Made by a program: the position numbers and the translations under genes. 64,000 nt of DNA, taken from contig CM027381.1 of assembly GCA_015680905.1 (NCBI GenBank), positions 12,315,501 to 12,379,500 on the forward strand, read 5' to 3'. A model generated the notes under the pieces. That model saw only the letters and a program-made list of their open reading frames with translations. It had not been told where the DNA came from and ran no database searches. Each line of letters starts with the position of its first letter. Positions within the stretch are counted from its first letter, which is position 1. This DNA is from Coptis chinensis (taxonomy: Eukaryota; Streptophyta; Magnoliopsida; Ranunculales; Ranunculaceae). Shown one piece after another: positions 11,267-21,506 of this stretch.

Positions 11267-13204
11267 GTTTGGGGTGGTGTATTTTGGTCTTTCATTTCAA
11301 AAAATTTTGCCACACTTTGCTTGTCATGCTTACTCCAGTAGAGTTTGTATTAGTTAGTATGTAACAGTTTACTTGTGCCATTGACTTATTTCATGAACCC
11401 CTTCTCCCAAATTGTTTGGGGGGTGGTATATTTAATTTTAACACACTGTAATTTAACGTATTAAATTGCATGTATAAGTATCGAAATATATAACCCATGG
11501 GCCTTGTTGATTTAATTGGGATGCATAATGTAATTAGGTACCTTAATTTCGTAAAAATTTCCTATTTCGCGGAATTTCGGGAGCTAATCCTATAGGAGCC
11601 ACGATATGCGCATGCTTGAATTGTGAACGTATGGTATTATTTTATTTATGTTAGAGTCCGCTTATGTCCCAAGCGCTATTTATTATTTCATGTTATCCCA
11701 ATAATGGGTGGAACTCATATAGGAGTTGTGTATGTTTTTATTTCTTTATATTAGTATAGATTAACCTTATTTTTCATGTGCTCCCATTTACAAGCACGTT
11801 TTTATGGTACTCTCCATCCTTTATTTTTATTCCATACTTTGGGGACAAAACATGATTCTATTTGGGGGTGGTATAGAAATATGTATTAAATGTTTAAGCA
11901 CATATTAGGTTGTGTATTACGTATTATTTATCGTATAAAAATTATAAAAGTATAAAAATCATAAAAATAGTTTATACTATGCACTTAGTGATAATGGTAT
12001 TGTTTTCTTCTCTATTATGATATTAGTCTAGAAAATCTCATGTAGTACTTGAATTAGGATTAAATTTTTGAAACTTAGATTAATATGTATAGTCATTGTA
12101 TATTTTCATGAACATCTTGTATAAGCATCTATGATATATTATACTTGGCAGTATTTTTCTAAGACCTAGGTTAGAGTACTTAATACATATCATGTGAGCA
12201 TCTAGCCTAAAAAACCTCATATGAGTGAAATATCTAAGTGCTGACACAAGGGAGAAGTAAAATCCGAGTAGAAAAATCACACATCCACTTGCTTGATCAC
12301 CATACCATATCCTTAGCGAGAATTTAGGCCCTCTTTGGATCGATATATCCCAAAACTCTTATCTTAGTATATTTTCCGCTAGTCGACCCACTGAGACTTT
12401 TCATTAGCCTTTTAACAAACTACAAATCCTTTACCCAATAAAACAAAATAAAAAATAAAATCAACCTACATATCTGGATAAGTCTAAGAAATAAGATGAG
12501 TGAAGAAAAGAGAAGAGAAAAACCTGTGTAAACAAGAATTAGTTAGTTGCTTCAAAAGAAAAAGAAAATAAAAGAAAGTTTCCATCCAAATAAAATAAAA
12601 ATAAAATAAAAAGTTAGAACTCCAAAAAACATAATCAAAGGAGTCAAAAGCCAAAACAAATGGGCTAAGGATGGAAACAAAGTGTAGAAACAAAGTAAGA
12701 ACAAGGTTTTCTCTAGTAGACATATTTGAAGACCCTATTTTCTCATACTTGTCTTTTTAAATATCAATTTTCTTCATTCTTTAACCAACACATACGCCCC
12801 GTATAACCTAATAAAGACCTTTAGATTAATTAGGAATAGGTTGGTGTAATAGTAAGTGGTAGATGTGTTTGATCGACCTCGGCTTCCTTGGATTGTTATT
12901 GAGATTGTGAGGAAATATGTGCCCACTACACACTAGAGTTAGCAAACTTGAGTGGAAAAATTAGAGTGTTATGTGTCTTGACACATTCCTTGTGAGAACC
13001 TACATAGGCACACTATTCCAAAGTTTCATAAATGGACCTGCCATTGCATTTCATAGCATAGTTTATTATATAGTTGTTTATCTTAAGATGATTTAATTAT
13101 TATGCATGTATTAATTTAGGAGTTAGATTGATGATCCTTGTTTAAATGCTAGTGAGATGTATAGATATTTGAGATAAATTAGGGGACATTACTTTTATTT
13201 CTTA

Positions 13205-13218
13205 GTCGTTGTAGTATA
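13205..13218 (+). other. tRNA-Asp 5'-end match in element C
   Basis: GTCGTTGTAGTATA equals the first 14 nt of plant tRNA-Asp(GUC) as I know it. It is not a tRNA gene: nothing beyond the D-stem start matches. The orthologous place in D matches 15 nt. Confidence 0.55.
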
Positions 13219-13239
13219 AATGAAGTTTGTGAGTATCTT

Positions 13240-13370
13240 TTCTGGAAAACTCTCACGAGGCTATAACTCGTTCACTAGGGAATTCCTAGTGATTTAAGAC
13301 CTTATTGCATATAGTCATTGCAATCACACTCTGCGAAATGAGATTAGTTAGGACCACATTTTTTGCCACT
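13240..13370 (+). other. Conserved structured 3' block, element C
   Basis: Contains GGCTATAACTCG, a hairpin with arms CACTAGG and CCTAGTG around GAATT, and TTGCA...TGCAA. Same block as in A, B, D and E1. Confidence 0.6.
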
Positions 13371-13430
13371 TATCTATTTTTATTTCTCATCTTTGATTGA
13401 GGACAAGCAAAATGCTGTTTGGGGGTGGTG

Positions 13431-14680
13431 TGATAAGCACCCAAAAGTGTAGTCTAAACCCCTTAATAGTATTCTACTTAGACCAATTACATTTATAATA
13501 AATAAGAGTTAGTATTGTTTACGTGTTTTTGTGTATTTCAGGTCTTGAAGCTGTTTATGTGCTTAAAGATGTCATTTTGCATGAAAAACGAGTCAAGATG
13601 ATTGCTAGAAGAGTTCTATGTTTAAAGCCCAAGAATCAAGAAGAAAAAGCATTTTCAATCCCAATCAAAGTCAATTCAGGTAGAAAAAAGGACAAAAAGC
13701 CATCAGAACTTCAAAAGGGCATATCTTTTGACTCGGACATTAGAATTGTGCCTACTTTATGTTAAAACGGTAGAATCATGACAAAATTTCCAATGGACCC
13801 CTTACCCCAATCAGAGTTGTAAAAGTTGACGAAAAGGGTACTAAAGTAATTTCCAACAGAATTGGCCCTTTTAGACTTAACCTAATGGACTATGGGCTCA
13901 CTTTAGAAGTTCAAAGTCTAGCCTCCATGCCTATACACGAAAATGTAACCCTAATTCTCTCCTATATAAAGAGGATTAAGACTAAACCTAACTTCGCTAC
14001 TCCCTCATTAGTTTAGTTTTAATTAGGTCTCTCTCTCTTTCTCTCCTTTCTTTAGTTTAGTATAGTTTAGGGTTATGGTTTGTAGCCTCCATTAAAACCT
14101 CTTAATAAAAGCTTAGTTTTTCAATTCAATTTAATTATCTTTACTTTAATGAATTTAGTTTATTATTTAAGTAGTTTCAATCCGATGACACAAGGCTAAA
14201 ACCAACATTAGAAGGGGTTTATGAAGTCATGTGAGGGTGATTGTTAGTAGTCTAGTTATTGTTTTGTAAATTAACACTTCAAGTTCTTCATTGTGAGTTT
14301 CTAGAGATAGAACTCATAACGAAGAACTAGATATTAGAAACCACATCAAAGAGATTTGTGGGGGTGCTAATCTCTCATGATAGTGAAACCTTGATCAGAG
14401 ATAACTTGGTATTCACTAGGGATTAAACAAGCAATTCGACAACTAACTAATAGTCAATCGAATTGTGTGGTGGAATTTCCCCTCTCTAATATCTTCTCTC
14501 ATCATTTAAATCATTGTTTCGTACCTTAAATTTACTGTTTTCATATCATATTACTCTCATCATTAGTGATTAGTTATTTTCTATGTTTATTCATTAAGTG
14601 TTTGAAAAGCAAGAGTGGAATGACCTCGTGACTCATCTATGCTATAGATTGTGTTATGAGAGTATATTAAAATTAAGTAT
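13431..14680 (+). repeat. Element C 3' LTR
   Basis: Starts TGATAAGCACCC after the polypurine tract. A TATA-like TATATAAA is at 13963-13970, followed by pyrimidine-rich sequence. The right part adjoins a family-E LTR and the usual U5 end seen in D is not present. Confidence 0.8.
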
Positions 14681-15470
14681 TGATAACATTAGAAGCAGTA
14701 GCAAAACTATTATTTTTAGTTAGATCAATTTTGAATGGAATGTAGAAACAAATGATTGGAATGAAAAAGATTGAAAACAACAAGTTGAAAACAAGTATTG
14801 AAATGAAATGAAAACAAGAACATAAAACAAGAAAACAAGATAGATTGAAATAAGGAAATAACAATACAAGAAAATAAAATGCAATAAATTTAAATCTACC
14901 TAAGAAAGCATGATAAATTAAATTGATCTTAATTTATGGATTATTTAACAAAAAATTGGATAATGCTTTATCTCCTTACTTTTTTGCTTTTATACTCCTA
15001 CTTTTACAATGACTGATTTGCCCTCCCTCTCTACAATCAAGACACCTCACTATGTTGCTTTTTACTTTTCCTTTATGCTTTTCCTTTTGTTTTTTGTTTA
15101 TCTTCTTGATCAAGCTAGGTTTTGAGCAAGTCTTCTTTTGTAATAAGGTCATCCATCTCCAGTCTTCTGAGTTAAGGACATGACTTTCAGTCTTCTGGGT
15201 TTTCTGTCTTTGACATTTGACTTGACTTTAACTTGACTTTGACTTTCTCTTTAACTTTTTCAGCACTTTTTTATAGTAGTTTGAGTCTTCATAAGAAGCG
15301 TTAATAAAACTCATTTTGGCGCTAAAATGCATCTTTTATGATAAGTGGTCTAAAATGGCCTGTAACTTGCAAAATGCAGTAAAAGCTATGAGTTGTATGT
15401 TTAATATACGTAAGAAGGGCTGTAATGCAGTAATGTAAAGGTAATAAAATGTACATTTGGGAGCTGATCA
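14681..15470 (-). repeat. Solo LTR of family E
   Basis: 790 bp, close to the family length of 795-860. On the minus strand it starts TGATCAGCTCCC (right end 15470) and ends near TTATCA. It shares the family's TAAAAGATGC, TTGATCAAGAAG and TTGACTTTGAC-like stretches. Flanking pentamers (AGTAT and GAACT) do not match, so one flank has probably been rearranged. Confidence 0.75.
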
Positions 15471-15489
15471 GAACTCACTAATGTTGTTT

Positions 15490-16125
15490 CAAATTTGTTT
15501 GTTAAAAAGTAAGAAAGGTGCAAAGGAACTGTTCGACTATATGCTCAAGGGACCTGGTATTTAGGAGGAACCAACCAATGTGTGGATAATCATTGACTGC
15601 TTTGAATTTCTCACATGAGACAACATCGGGAATCTGGGATTATATTTTCATCATGCTCCTACTCTCTTTTCTACAATTGTTGATGCATTTTCATTACGTT
15701 GCGCTGAAGTTTTAATCGAGGTTGGTGCTGACCCAAACGTAGTTTCATGCGGTGTAACTCCATTGCATATTGCTGCTGGCCATGAAGAAATTGATATTAG
15801 TAAGTGTTTATTAAAGGTTGAAGCTAATGCAGATGTGACTGATGATAATAGGTTAAAGCAAATAGAAGCTTGAGCTTTAAATGATCACGATGAATTTGTA
15901 AAGGATCTTTTACCTATGACCTCACCAATTCCATTATACTCGGACTGAAGCTATAGTGGAATAATGAGGCACGTTCATTCTGAAGAAGCAAGAGAACAGA
16001 GCAAGCTGAAAGTTAATCAAATGTTTGAGGAAATGAAATCAAAGGGAGAAAAGGCTTTCAGGAAAAAGGATTATAGCTCTGCAATATTTTGGCACACTAA
16101 GTTATGGTTTTTCTAGGAAGCTTCA
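15490..16125 (+). pseudogene. Ankyrin-TPR protein pseudogene (TPR10-like)
   Basis: Translated pieces match plant proteins with ankyrin repeats followed by TPRs, of the Arabidopsis TPR10 type. About 15700-15850 reads an ankyrin repeat: AEVLIEVGADPN, then GVTPLHIAAGHEEIDISKC and LLKVEANADV. About 15970-16095 reads the inter-domain linker and first TPR helix: SKGEKAFRKKDYSSAIFW. An in-frame TGA near 15872 and loss of frame elsewhere show it is dead. The start and the later TPR repeats are missing. I see no clear splice sites or poly(A) tract, so whether it is a processed copy or a decayed gene segment is open. It is the only sequence of host-gene origin I can identify here. Confidence 0.65.
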
Positions 16126-16419
16126 AGTTAGATTTGCAAGTGCATGATCGTTATTATACATAATACAATTACACAAACTTTCAATTTCTTATTTCTCATT
16201 ATAATGAGGGTGAACTGGTGAAATAATTTAGTTGCGTGCTTTACTGTGGCCACAGAGTATAATTTAGCAGGTGTTTCCTTGAGTGTTTGTTGGGGAGCTC
16301 ATTGTAGTATTTGGTTTTTCTTGTGAATATGATGAATGTTGAAGGTTTACCTATGGATTCTCGTAATGGAATTTTTAGAGGGTGTTGAGACTAAATACTA
16401 ACATAGGTGTACTGAGATA
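16126..16419. other. No feature seen
   Basis: AT-rich sequence between the pseudogene and the repeat block. It could be a decayed intron or UTR of the pseudogene. No reading frame or repeat was recognised. Confidence 0.3.
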
Positions 16420-18150
16420 AGCTTTATGCGGGTGGGAGGAGCCATCTGCGGACTATCGTGTCCAAATCAAAATTGGGGGTAGGAAGAACTATCCTGGACC
16501 CTCATGTCCAAAGCTTAAAATGGAGGGGGTTCGAGAAGGGGGCCTTCGCAGATATGCTTTGCGCTATCTGAATGAGTGCGGATGGGAAAAGCCATCTACA
16601 GACCCTTGTATACGAAATACGAATCACACTGGGGGTAAGTTGAGTTGTTCCTGAATATATTTTGTGCTATCTGAATGGATGTGGGTGGGATGGGCCATCT
16701 GCGGACCTCCGTGTCCAAAACAAACATGGGTTGGACACTCCTTAAAACTGTCACAAGGATTTGACATACCCTTGTATGGGCTAAACACTTCAAGGGATGA
16801 GCTGAGAAACGATCAATGTGAGTCAAATGACATAAAAGAGAGACATAGTCAAACTATTGGACGTTTCAAATTGGCACATCTCCTATAGGGGGAAGAGGTT
16901 GTCTCTAAACTACTTTGTATTTAAATCAAGTGTGCAAGGGGTACATTCAATTATCCTCAGACTCTTATCCGGGGGCAGGCCGAGATGTTCATAGAGTCTC
17001 ATGTTTGAGTCAACTTGGGTGTCCAATTCTACTTGGTGGCAAGCTAAACTATTTCTAGAATGCTTGTATCCAAATCAATTGAAGGTTTGATACTCCATGG
17101 GATGAGTCGTGAATCTGTCATACAGGTTTGACCCTCCCTTATGTGGGTTGAGAACTCCTCGGAATGAGTCATGGAACTTTCAATATGAGATATATTACAT
17201 TAATGGGGACATATTCGAACGGATTCGTGCTACCAATGGTTAAAACGCGATTGGGCTTGGTTAACACATCCCCAAGATAGCGGGAGGGATTGTCCTCAGT
17301 ACCATGTGTATGAATCAAATTTACAAAGGACACTTTAAAAAAAAAATTATATATATTATTGGCAAGCCTATTTTAAATGAGATCAGTGACTCTTTGATGC
17401 TAGTGGGGTTCGAGCTCCAGACCTCTAGTATCATCACCAAAAGGTTTTACCGACTTTGCTAGTCAGCGCCTGCCAGGGGGGTACTTTAAACTGTCCTTGC
17501 TTCTAATCCAACTCAAAAGTCGGGGCAATGAGAGTAGTCCACTGCCCTCTCATGGGGGTAGGCCAAAAGATGTGTATGACAAACTCTTGGGAGCATGGTA
17601 GGGCGGTCCTAATTCAACATGAGGGCAAGCAAAAGGAGTCCACGACCACACATGGAGGCAAATATGGGGATCTATATCAATAAATGCTACGTGCTATATG
17701 AATAAGTGCAGGTGGGTGGAGCCATGCATTCGCAGACCCTCTTGTCCGAATCAAACTTGGGGGCAGGCTGAGCTGTCTCACGAAATGCTTCCGAATGAGC
17801 GTGGGTTAAAGAAGCCATCTGCGGATCGTCGTGTCCAAAACAAACATGGGTTAGTTGGACACTCCCTTAATCGATCATGAGGATTAAATACTCCTTAAAC
17901 TGTCACATGAGTTTGACATTCCCTTACATGGGCTTGGAGCTTAATAGGATGAGCGGTGAAACTACCAATTTGAGCTAAATGAATTAAAGTGAGACATTCA
18001 AACTATCAGTTATTCAAACGCAATCAACCTTTGAGTTAGCACATTTGTGATAGGGCGGGAAAACCTGTCTCTGCACCATGAGTTAAATCAAATTTATGAG
18101 GGATGCTTTCAAATGTCCTCGGACTCTTGGTGGGGTGGTATTAAAAGTAG
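16420..18150. repeat. Unrecognised block of diverged direct repeats
   Basis: Two recurrent modules. The first reads roughly GCCATCTGCGGACC followed by GTGTCCAAA and occurs near 16440, 16590, 16690, 17720 and 17815. The second, about 300 bp, runs from CTGTCA-GGTTTGAC through GATGAG and AAATCAAATTT to GGACACTTTAA/TCCTC, with copies near 16745-16970, 17115-17340 and 17895-18125. Copies differ by perhaps 25-35%. GC content is above that of the surroundings and no copy keeps a reading frame. I do not recognise the family. Confidence 0.55.
17340..17482 (-). mobile_element. tRNA-derived SINE
   Basis: About 143 bp on the minus strand. It has an A-box-like TAGCAAAGTCGG (17450-17461), a B-box-like GGAGCTCGAACCCC (about 17405-17418) and a T-rich tail at 17340-17350. 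It is flanked by ACTTTAAA at 17332-17339 and 17483-17490. The two flanks join into one repeat unit that paralogous units at about 16925 and 18090 carry without the insert. Short, degenerate and not capable of coding. Family not identified. Confidence 0.6.
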
Positions 18151-18655
18151 GGGAAAGTGGGAGTAGCTGCTTGAACAATCGAGGAAACATGCTAGAGACT
18201 AACTACCAACCACGTTGGGACAAATTAGAGTTGTTCCCAGCCATATATGGAGACAAATTGAAATAATCCTCTACCAATCTTGTGGGCATTCTAGAGAGAT
18301 TACGACCCAATTTTGAGTAAATGAGAAAGTCACACAAGGGCAAATATGGAGGCTAGTTAAATTTGATCTTAGCGATACTGAAAGCGGCCTATATGAGACC
18401 TTGAAAGAACTTGATATCAGTGGGAGTTGTCCACCTCTTTAGTACCTAAGTAAACCTTTTCTAATCTTTTGTGATTATAAATGACAAGTCCAATGTAGGA
18501 GAGTTACACAAAGTTAAGTAGTGTGCCAGTTTGGGAACATCCAACCATGGATTCATAGGAGAGTTACACAAAGTTAAGTAGAGCACCAATTTCATGGCGT
18601 TAATGGTGACACTAGTGAGACATTACATTGAAGGAGAAGTGCTAACTGCTTTAAA
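18151..18655. other. Unassigned sequence with a local duplication
   Basis: No gene seen. AGGAGAGTTACACAAAGTTA occurs twice (starting about 18497 and 18557) about 60 bp apart, a local tandem duplication. The rest resembles the repeat block loosely at its left edge only. Confidence 0.35.
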
Positions 18656-19130
18656 AGAGAGGGCTTTCTCGGGACCCCCGCCTTCTTGAAAGTCAGCTGC
18701 TCCGAGAGGCCGAGGGCAAATGTAGTAGTCATATTCATATATGAATCATGTATGTATTAGGCCACGAGATAGGCCCAAGACCATGGTATGTATTGAGCCA
18801 AGATGATAGACCCAAAACCATACTATGTCCCTTGAAGTAAACCTAAAGAGGAATGGAGGGTGAGGATTAAAGGAGGGGAGATATAAAAGAGAGGGAGGAG
18901 AAGAGAGAGAGAAGAGAAGAGGGAACTATGGTTCGGCTTGATCCCCCAACAAGGTGGTATGTAGGCAACCCAAATGGGTTTAGCCGGTCAGTGAGAATGA
19001 TCACTATTCCTTAAGATAGACTTGTAAGATTAAAGTTAAGGAAATTAGGTGGATCACTCTTCATGCTAAGATCAATGCCTTTTCACATGTTTGAATAGTA
19101 CTTGTGAGAATCAATGGTTCAAAATAAGAA
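18656..19130 (+). promoter_or_regulatory. Possible LTR-type promoter segment
   Basis: Holds a perfect 14-bp palindrome ATTCATATATGAAT (18733-18746), a TATA-like GATATAAAAGAGAG (about 18881-18894), a purine-rich GAGAG run, then GGTATGTAGGCAACCC and a GCCGGTCAG stretch like those in the R-U5 part of some plant LTRs. TGTAGTAGTC at 18721 could be an LTR start. No second LTR, PBS or coding region is nearby, so this may be an old solo LTR or a host promoter. Confidence 0.3.
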
Positions 19131-20009
19131 GACTACTTACAAAGTTTCAGTATCTACCACTAATACAATTCGAGATATAAAGCTAGAGGTTATATTCATT
19201 AAGACATGCTAGCTCCGTTAGGGTTAAATCCTCAAATTTTAATCTGGTCATAAACTATTCCCTAAAAAGATCTTTAGATCGAAAGATAACATAAAACTTC
19301 TAACTATAGAGACATGTATGGATAGACCACTCTTTTTAGTGATATAAAAATTACCAAATTATTTTTCAGCTTAGTAGCTCCAAAGGATCCATGACATTTA
19401 TTAGCTTAGTTGCTCCTAATTAGCGCTTCAAAGCAAACACTTGCTTAAGCACCTATCCACCACACATATTACAATCTCACCTCACCTGTTTCTAATGTTA
19501 TAGAATACAAAACAACATTCAGAGCATGCAGTGATCTTTACTCCAACTTATGGGTTCCTCTAACTATTATCCCGAAAGAGCTAAAGTGAAGATGCCTGCA
19601 ATCGAGAAACAAATCCAACTGAACCTGGAACCATTCTTTCAATCCCTGACTCTTCCCTTCTTTGTAAGTGACAGGTTAGGAGAGATCAATTAAGACATTT
19701 GAAGTTCCTTCCTATTTATCCAATCTAGGGAAACTCCAAGCTTTTCATTTTCCACCCCGCATCTATCACAAGATGGGAATTAATAGAGTGATGAATGCAC
19801 CCCCACATCCAAATGTTTTTTCTATTAATATCACAAGCCTTTGTAACAGGATTTTGAAGACGTTGTCTCCTTGTAATCTAAACCTCAAAAGTTTATTACG
19901 AGTCTTTACTCAAGGAACTATGCTATGTCATGAAAGTTTCACATTCATGCAACAAAAACTTAAGCAAGGACTGAGTTACATAAACATGGTGCTTGGCAGC
20001 ACCATAAAA
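19131..20009. other. No feature seen
   Basis: About 0.9 kb of AT-rich DNA. The short frame at 19773-20030 has no recognisable product. I find no LINE, LTR or gene homology by eye. Confidence 0.3.
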
Positions 20010-20478
20010 GTAGCCTTTTTACTAAATTAAGTCATCTTAGAGATAACTAGGAGTTAATTAGGGATTTTCAAGTTTGAGTCTTTATAATGAAACCTTGTGT
20101 TTTATTGTAAAGGTTTGCCCTTTACTTCAATAACTAAGCTAAATAGTCGTATGAATCATATTTGTGGATTAGGCTTTCTCTATACCTTTTTATTTCATAA
20201 AATTAATTGTATTTCGAATAGTTTATTAGTTAATTGTAATTTCCAGCTCTATTCATATCTAAAATCCACATCACATCATTACTCTCTTGTTTTCCCTTGA
20301 ATTAAATAGTTGAATTCACATATGTTCTTGAATAATTAAGAGTGGAACGAATCCTTACTCGTATATTGCATGTCTATATTTAAAGAGTAAAAGAAACTTG
20401 ATATAAACTTAGAATGGTAAGATTACATGTTATTAGTGTTTTTAGCATTAATAGTAGTAAACTCTTGTTTTTATGAAT
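20010..20478 (+). repeat. LTR fragment of the C/D/G family (3' part)
   Basis: The right half matches the U5 side of the D and G LTRs: CACATCATTACT, then TAGTTGAATTC and AGAGTGGAACGAATCC with ATATTGCAT, ending near TGTCA. It abuts the LINE fragment directly and appears inserted into its reading frame. The left part of the LTR is absent. Confidence 0.6.
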
Positions 20479-20775
20479 GTCAGTCACCTTGTTGGACCCC
20501 AGTAGTAGACCATATGTAGCCATCCCCCAAATATAATCTCACAGGTTGACAATACAAATACTCGACCCAAGGAGCAATAGCTGGGCAACAGATATGAACC
20601 TTTCTCAACATGGTAGTCTGATCAACCATGTTAAAAGCATTTTGAAAATCTACAAGCAATATCGAAATAGAGGTATTGTTACTGTTAGCATACATTATAC
20701 GGTTAAAGCGTGCAAAATCACTTATGCTCCACTAGAAACACCAACCCATACTGAAAAATCTTGTAAGTACCCTAC
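20479..20775 (-). pseudogene. LINE (RTE-like) reverse transcriptase fragment
   Basis: The minus-strand frame at 20695-20480 reads the RT palm region of a non-LTR element: catalytic motif A in LLVDFQNAFNMVD, then CCPAIAPWVEYLYCQPVRLY, LGDGYIWSTTGVQQGD. This sequence type is common in plant genomes as 'reverse transcriptase' and resembles the RTE clade. Upstream, about 20696-20775, it continues in another frame with an in-frame stop (FARFNRIMYA after the break), so the ORF is frameshifted. The endonuclease, the FADD motif and the 3' end are missing. It stops exactly where the LTR fragment begins, next to QQGD. Dead. Confidence 0.65.
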
Positions 20776-20844
20776 CATATCTTTGGAGACTCCTTTCATT
20801 GCAATCTTGGAGACCAAATGGAACCAAACTATGCCCACAGCTAT

Positions 20845-21015
20845 ATATGCACGTAAGAGGCGTGAAAAGCGAGAAGATTAGTGCTTGAACTGTCAAACAC
20901 CAACCTGCCCCTGCTCTTTAACCTCATAGAGAAAATTCAATTTTTAGAGTTTACACTTGCTTACCACCTACAAGTCGTGCTCAACTTTATAGTGTAATCC
21001 AGCCATTTGGTTGGG
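20845..21015 (+). pseudogene. Arg/Cys-rich small frame, E0 copy
   Basis: Keeps the core CLNCQTPTCP, the basic KRREK run before it, and NPAIWLG toward the end. Homologous to 28301-28620 (E1), 36650-36965 (E2) and 57873-58201 (B). A fossil with several breaks. See the B copy for the fullest description. Confidence 0.65.
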
Positions 21016-21044
21016 ATTGACTCAAGTTTTTAAAACTTTGTAAA

Positions 21045-21085
21045 GTCTTCGGGATCTGACTAAAAAAGACCCATCTTTTTAAATT
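21045..21085 (+). other. Hairpin-forming motif, E0
   Basis: AAGTCTTCGGGATCTGACT followed by AAAAAAGACCC. Same motif and position as in the other elements, soon after the small Cys frame. Confidence 0.55.
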
Positions 21086-21506
21086 TCAGTTCCAAAAATA
21101 AAAAATATAGAAAAAAATAATAATAATTAATTAAATTTTTACAAGTTCCTTTCATTTGTATATATTCCCATTCTTTCCTTTCCTCTACTCGTAGTGATTA
21201 GATTCTAACACAATCTAATTCACATGAGATTCCTTTCGTACAAACAGTTTATGTCATCCACGCTCTCTAAGGCGTTCTTCCACCATCTTGTTTCTTACCC
21301 ACCGTTGGATGTACACATATCATGTATCATTGCATAGAATTGTTCATGCTGATCGTTTTGGTAGCTCAGTGATTCGAATCGGACAGGTAACGAAGCGAAG
21401 ATCTGCGTTGTACGTATTTCAAGGCACTAAGGATTAGATCAGAGTTATGAGATTTGAAAGGGGCTTGGGCCAAAAAAATTCAAACTGAAAAGGATGGCAC
21501 TGCCAT

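Larger units (their letters stand above)
11267..13430 (+). other. Element C 3' non-coding region with polypurine tracts
   Basis: No coding sequence. Homologous in order to D 43225-44979 and partly to E1 26310-24540. Polypurine TTTGGGGGTGGT-type motifs occur at about 11268, 11414, 11863 and directly before the LTR (13419-13430). The last is the plus-strand primer site, preceded by the TTGAGGACAAGCAAAATGC motif familiar from Athila-like 3' ends. Confidence 0.75.
11060..14680 (+). mobile_element. Element C: LTR-element remnant without coding region
   Basis: Plus-strand member of the family that includes D. It consists of a 5' LTR piece (11060 to about 11266), 3' non-coding sequence homologous to D 43225-44979, a polypurine tract and a 3' LTR from 13431. 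No gag or pol is present. Element A is inserted at its first bases and a family-E LTR adjoins its right end. The LTRs are similar to D's but clearly diverged, so it is probably older than A and D. Confidence 0.85.

Noticed and set aside
13205-13218. tRNA-Asp gene
   Set aside because: Only the first 14-15 bases match. No anticodon arm, T arm or acceptor 3' strand follows.
13523-13765. 80-residue plus-strand frame
   Set aside because: Inside the 3' LTR of element C; not kept in the D LTRs.
14681-15470. DNA transposon or MITE
   Set aside because: Ends and internal words match the family-E LTR; no terminal inverted repeats beyond the short LTR ends.
16420-18150. Helitron or host gene exons
   Set aside because: No TC start, CTRR hairpin end, Rep/helicase sequence or sustained reading frame could be found by eye.
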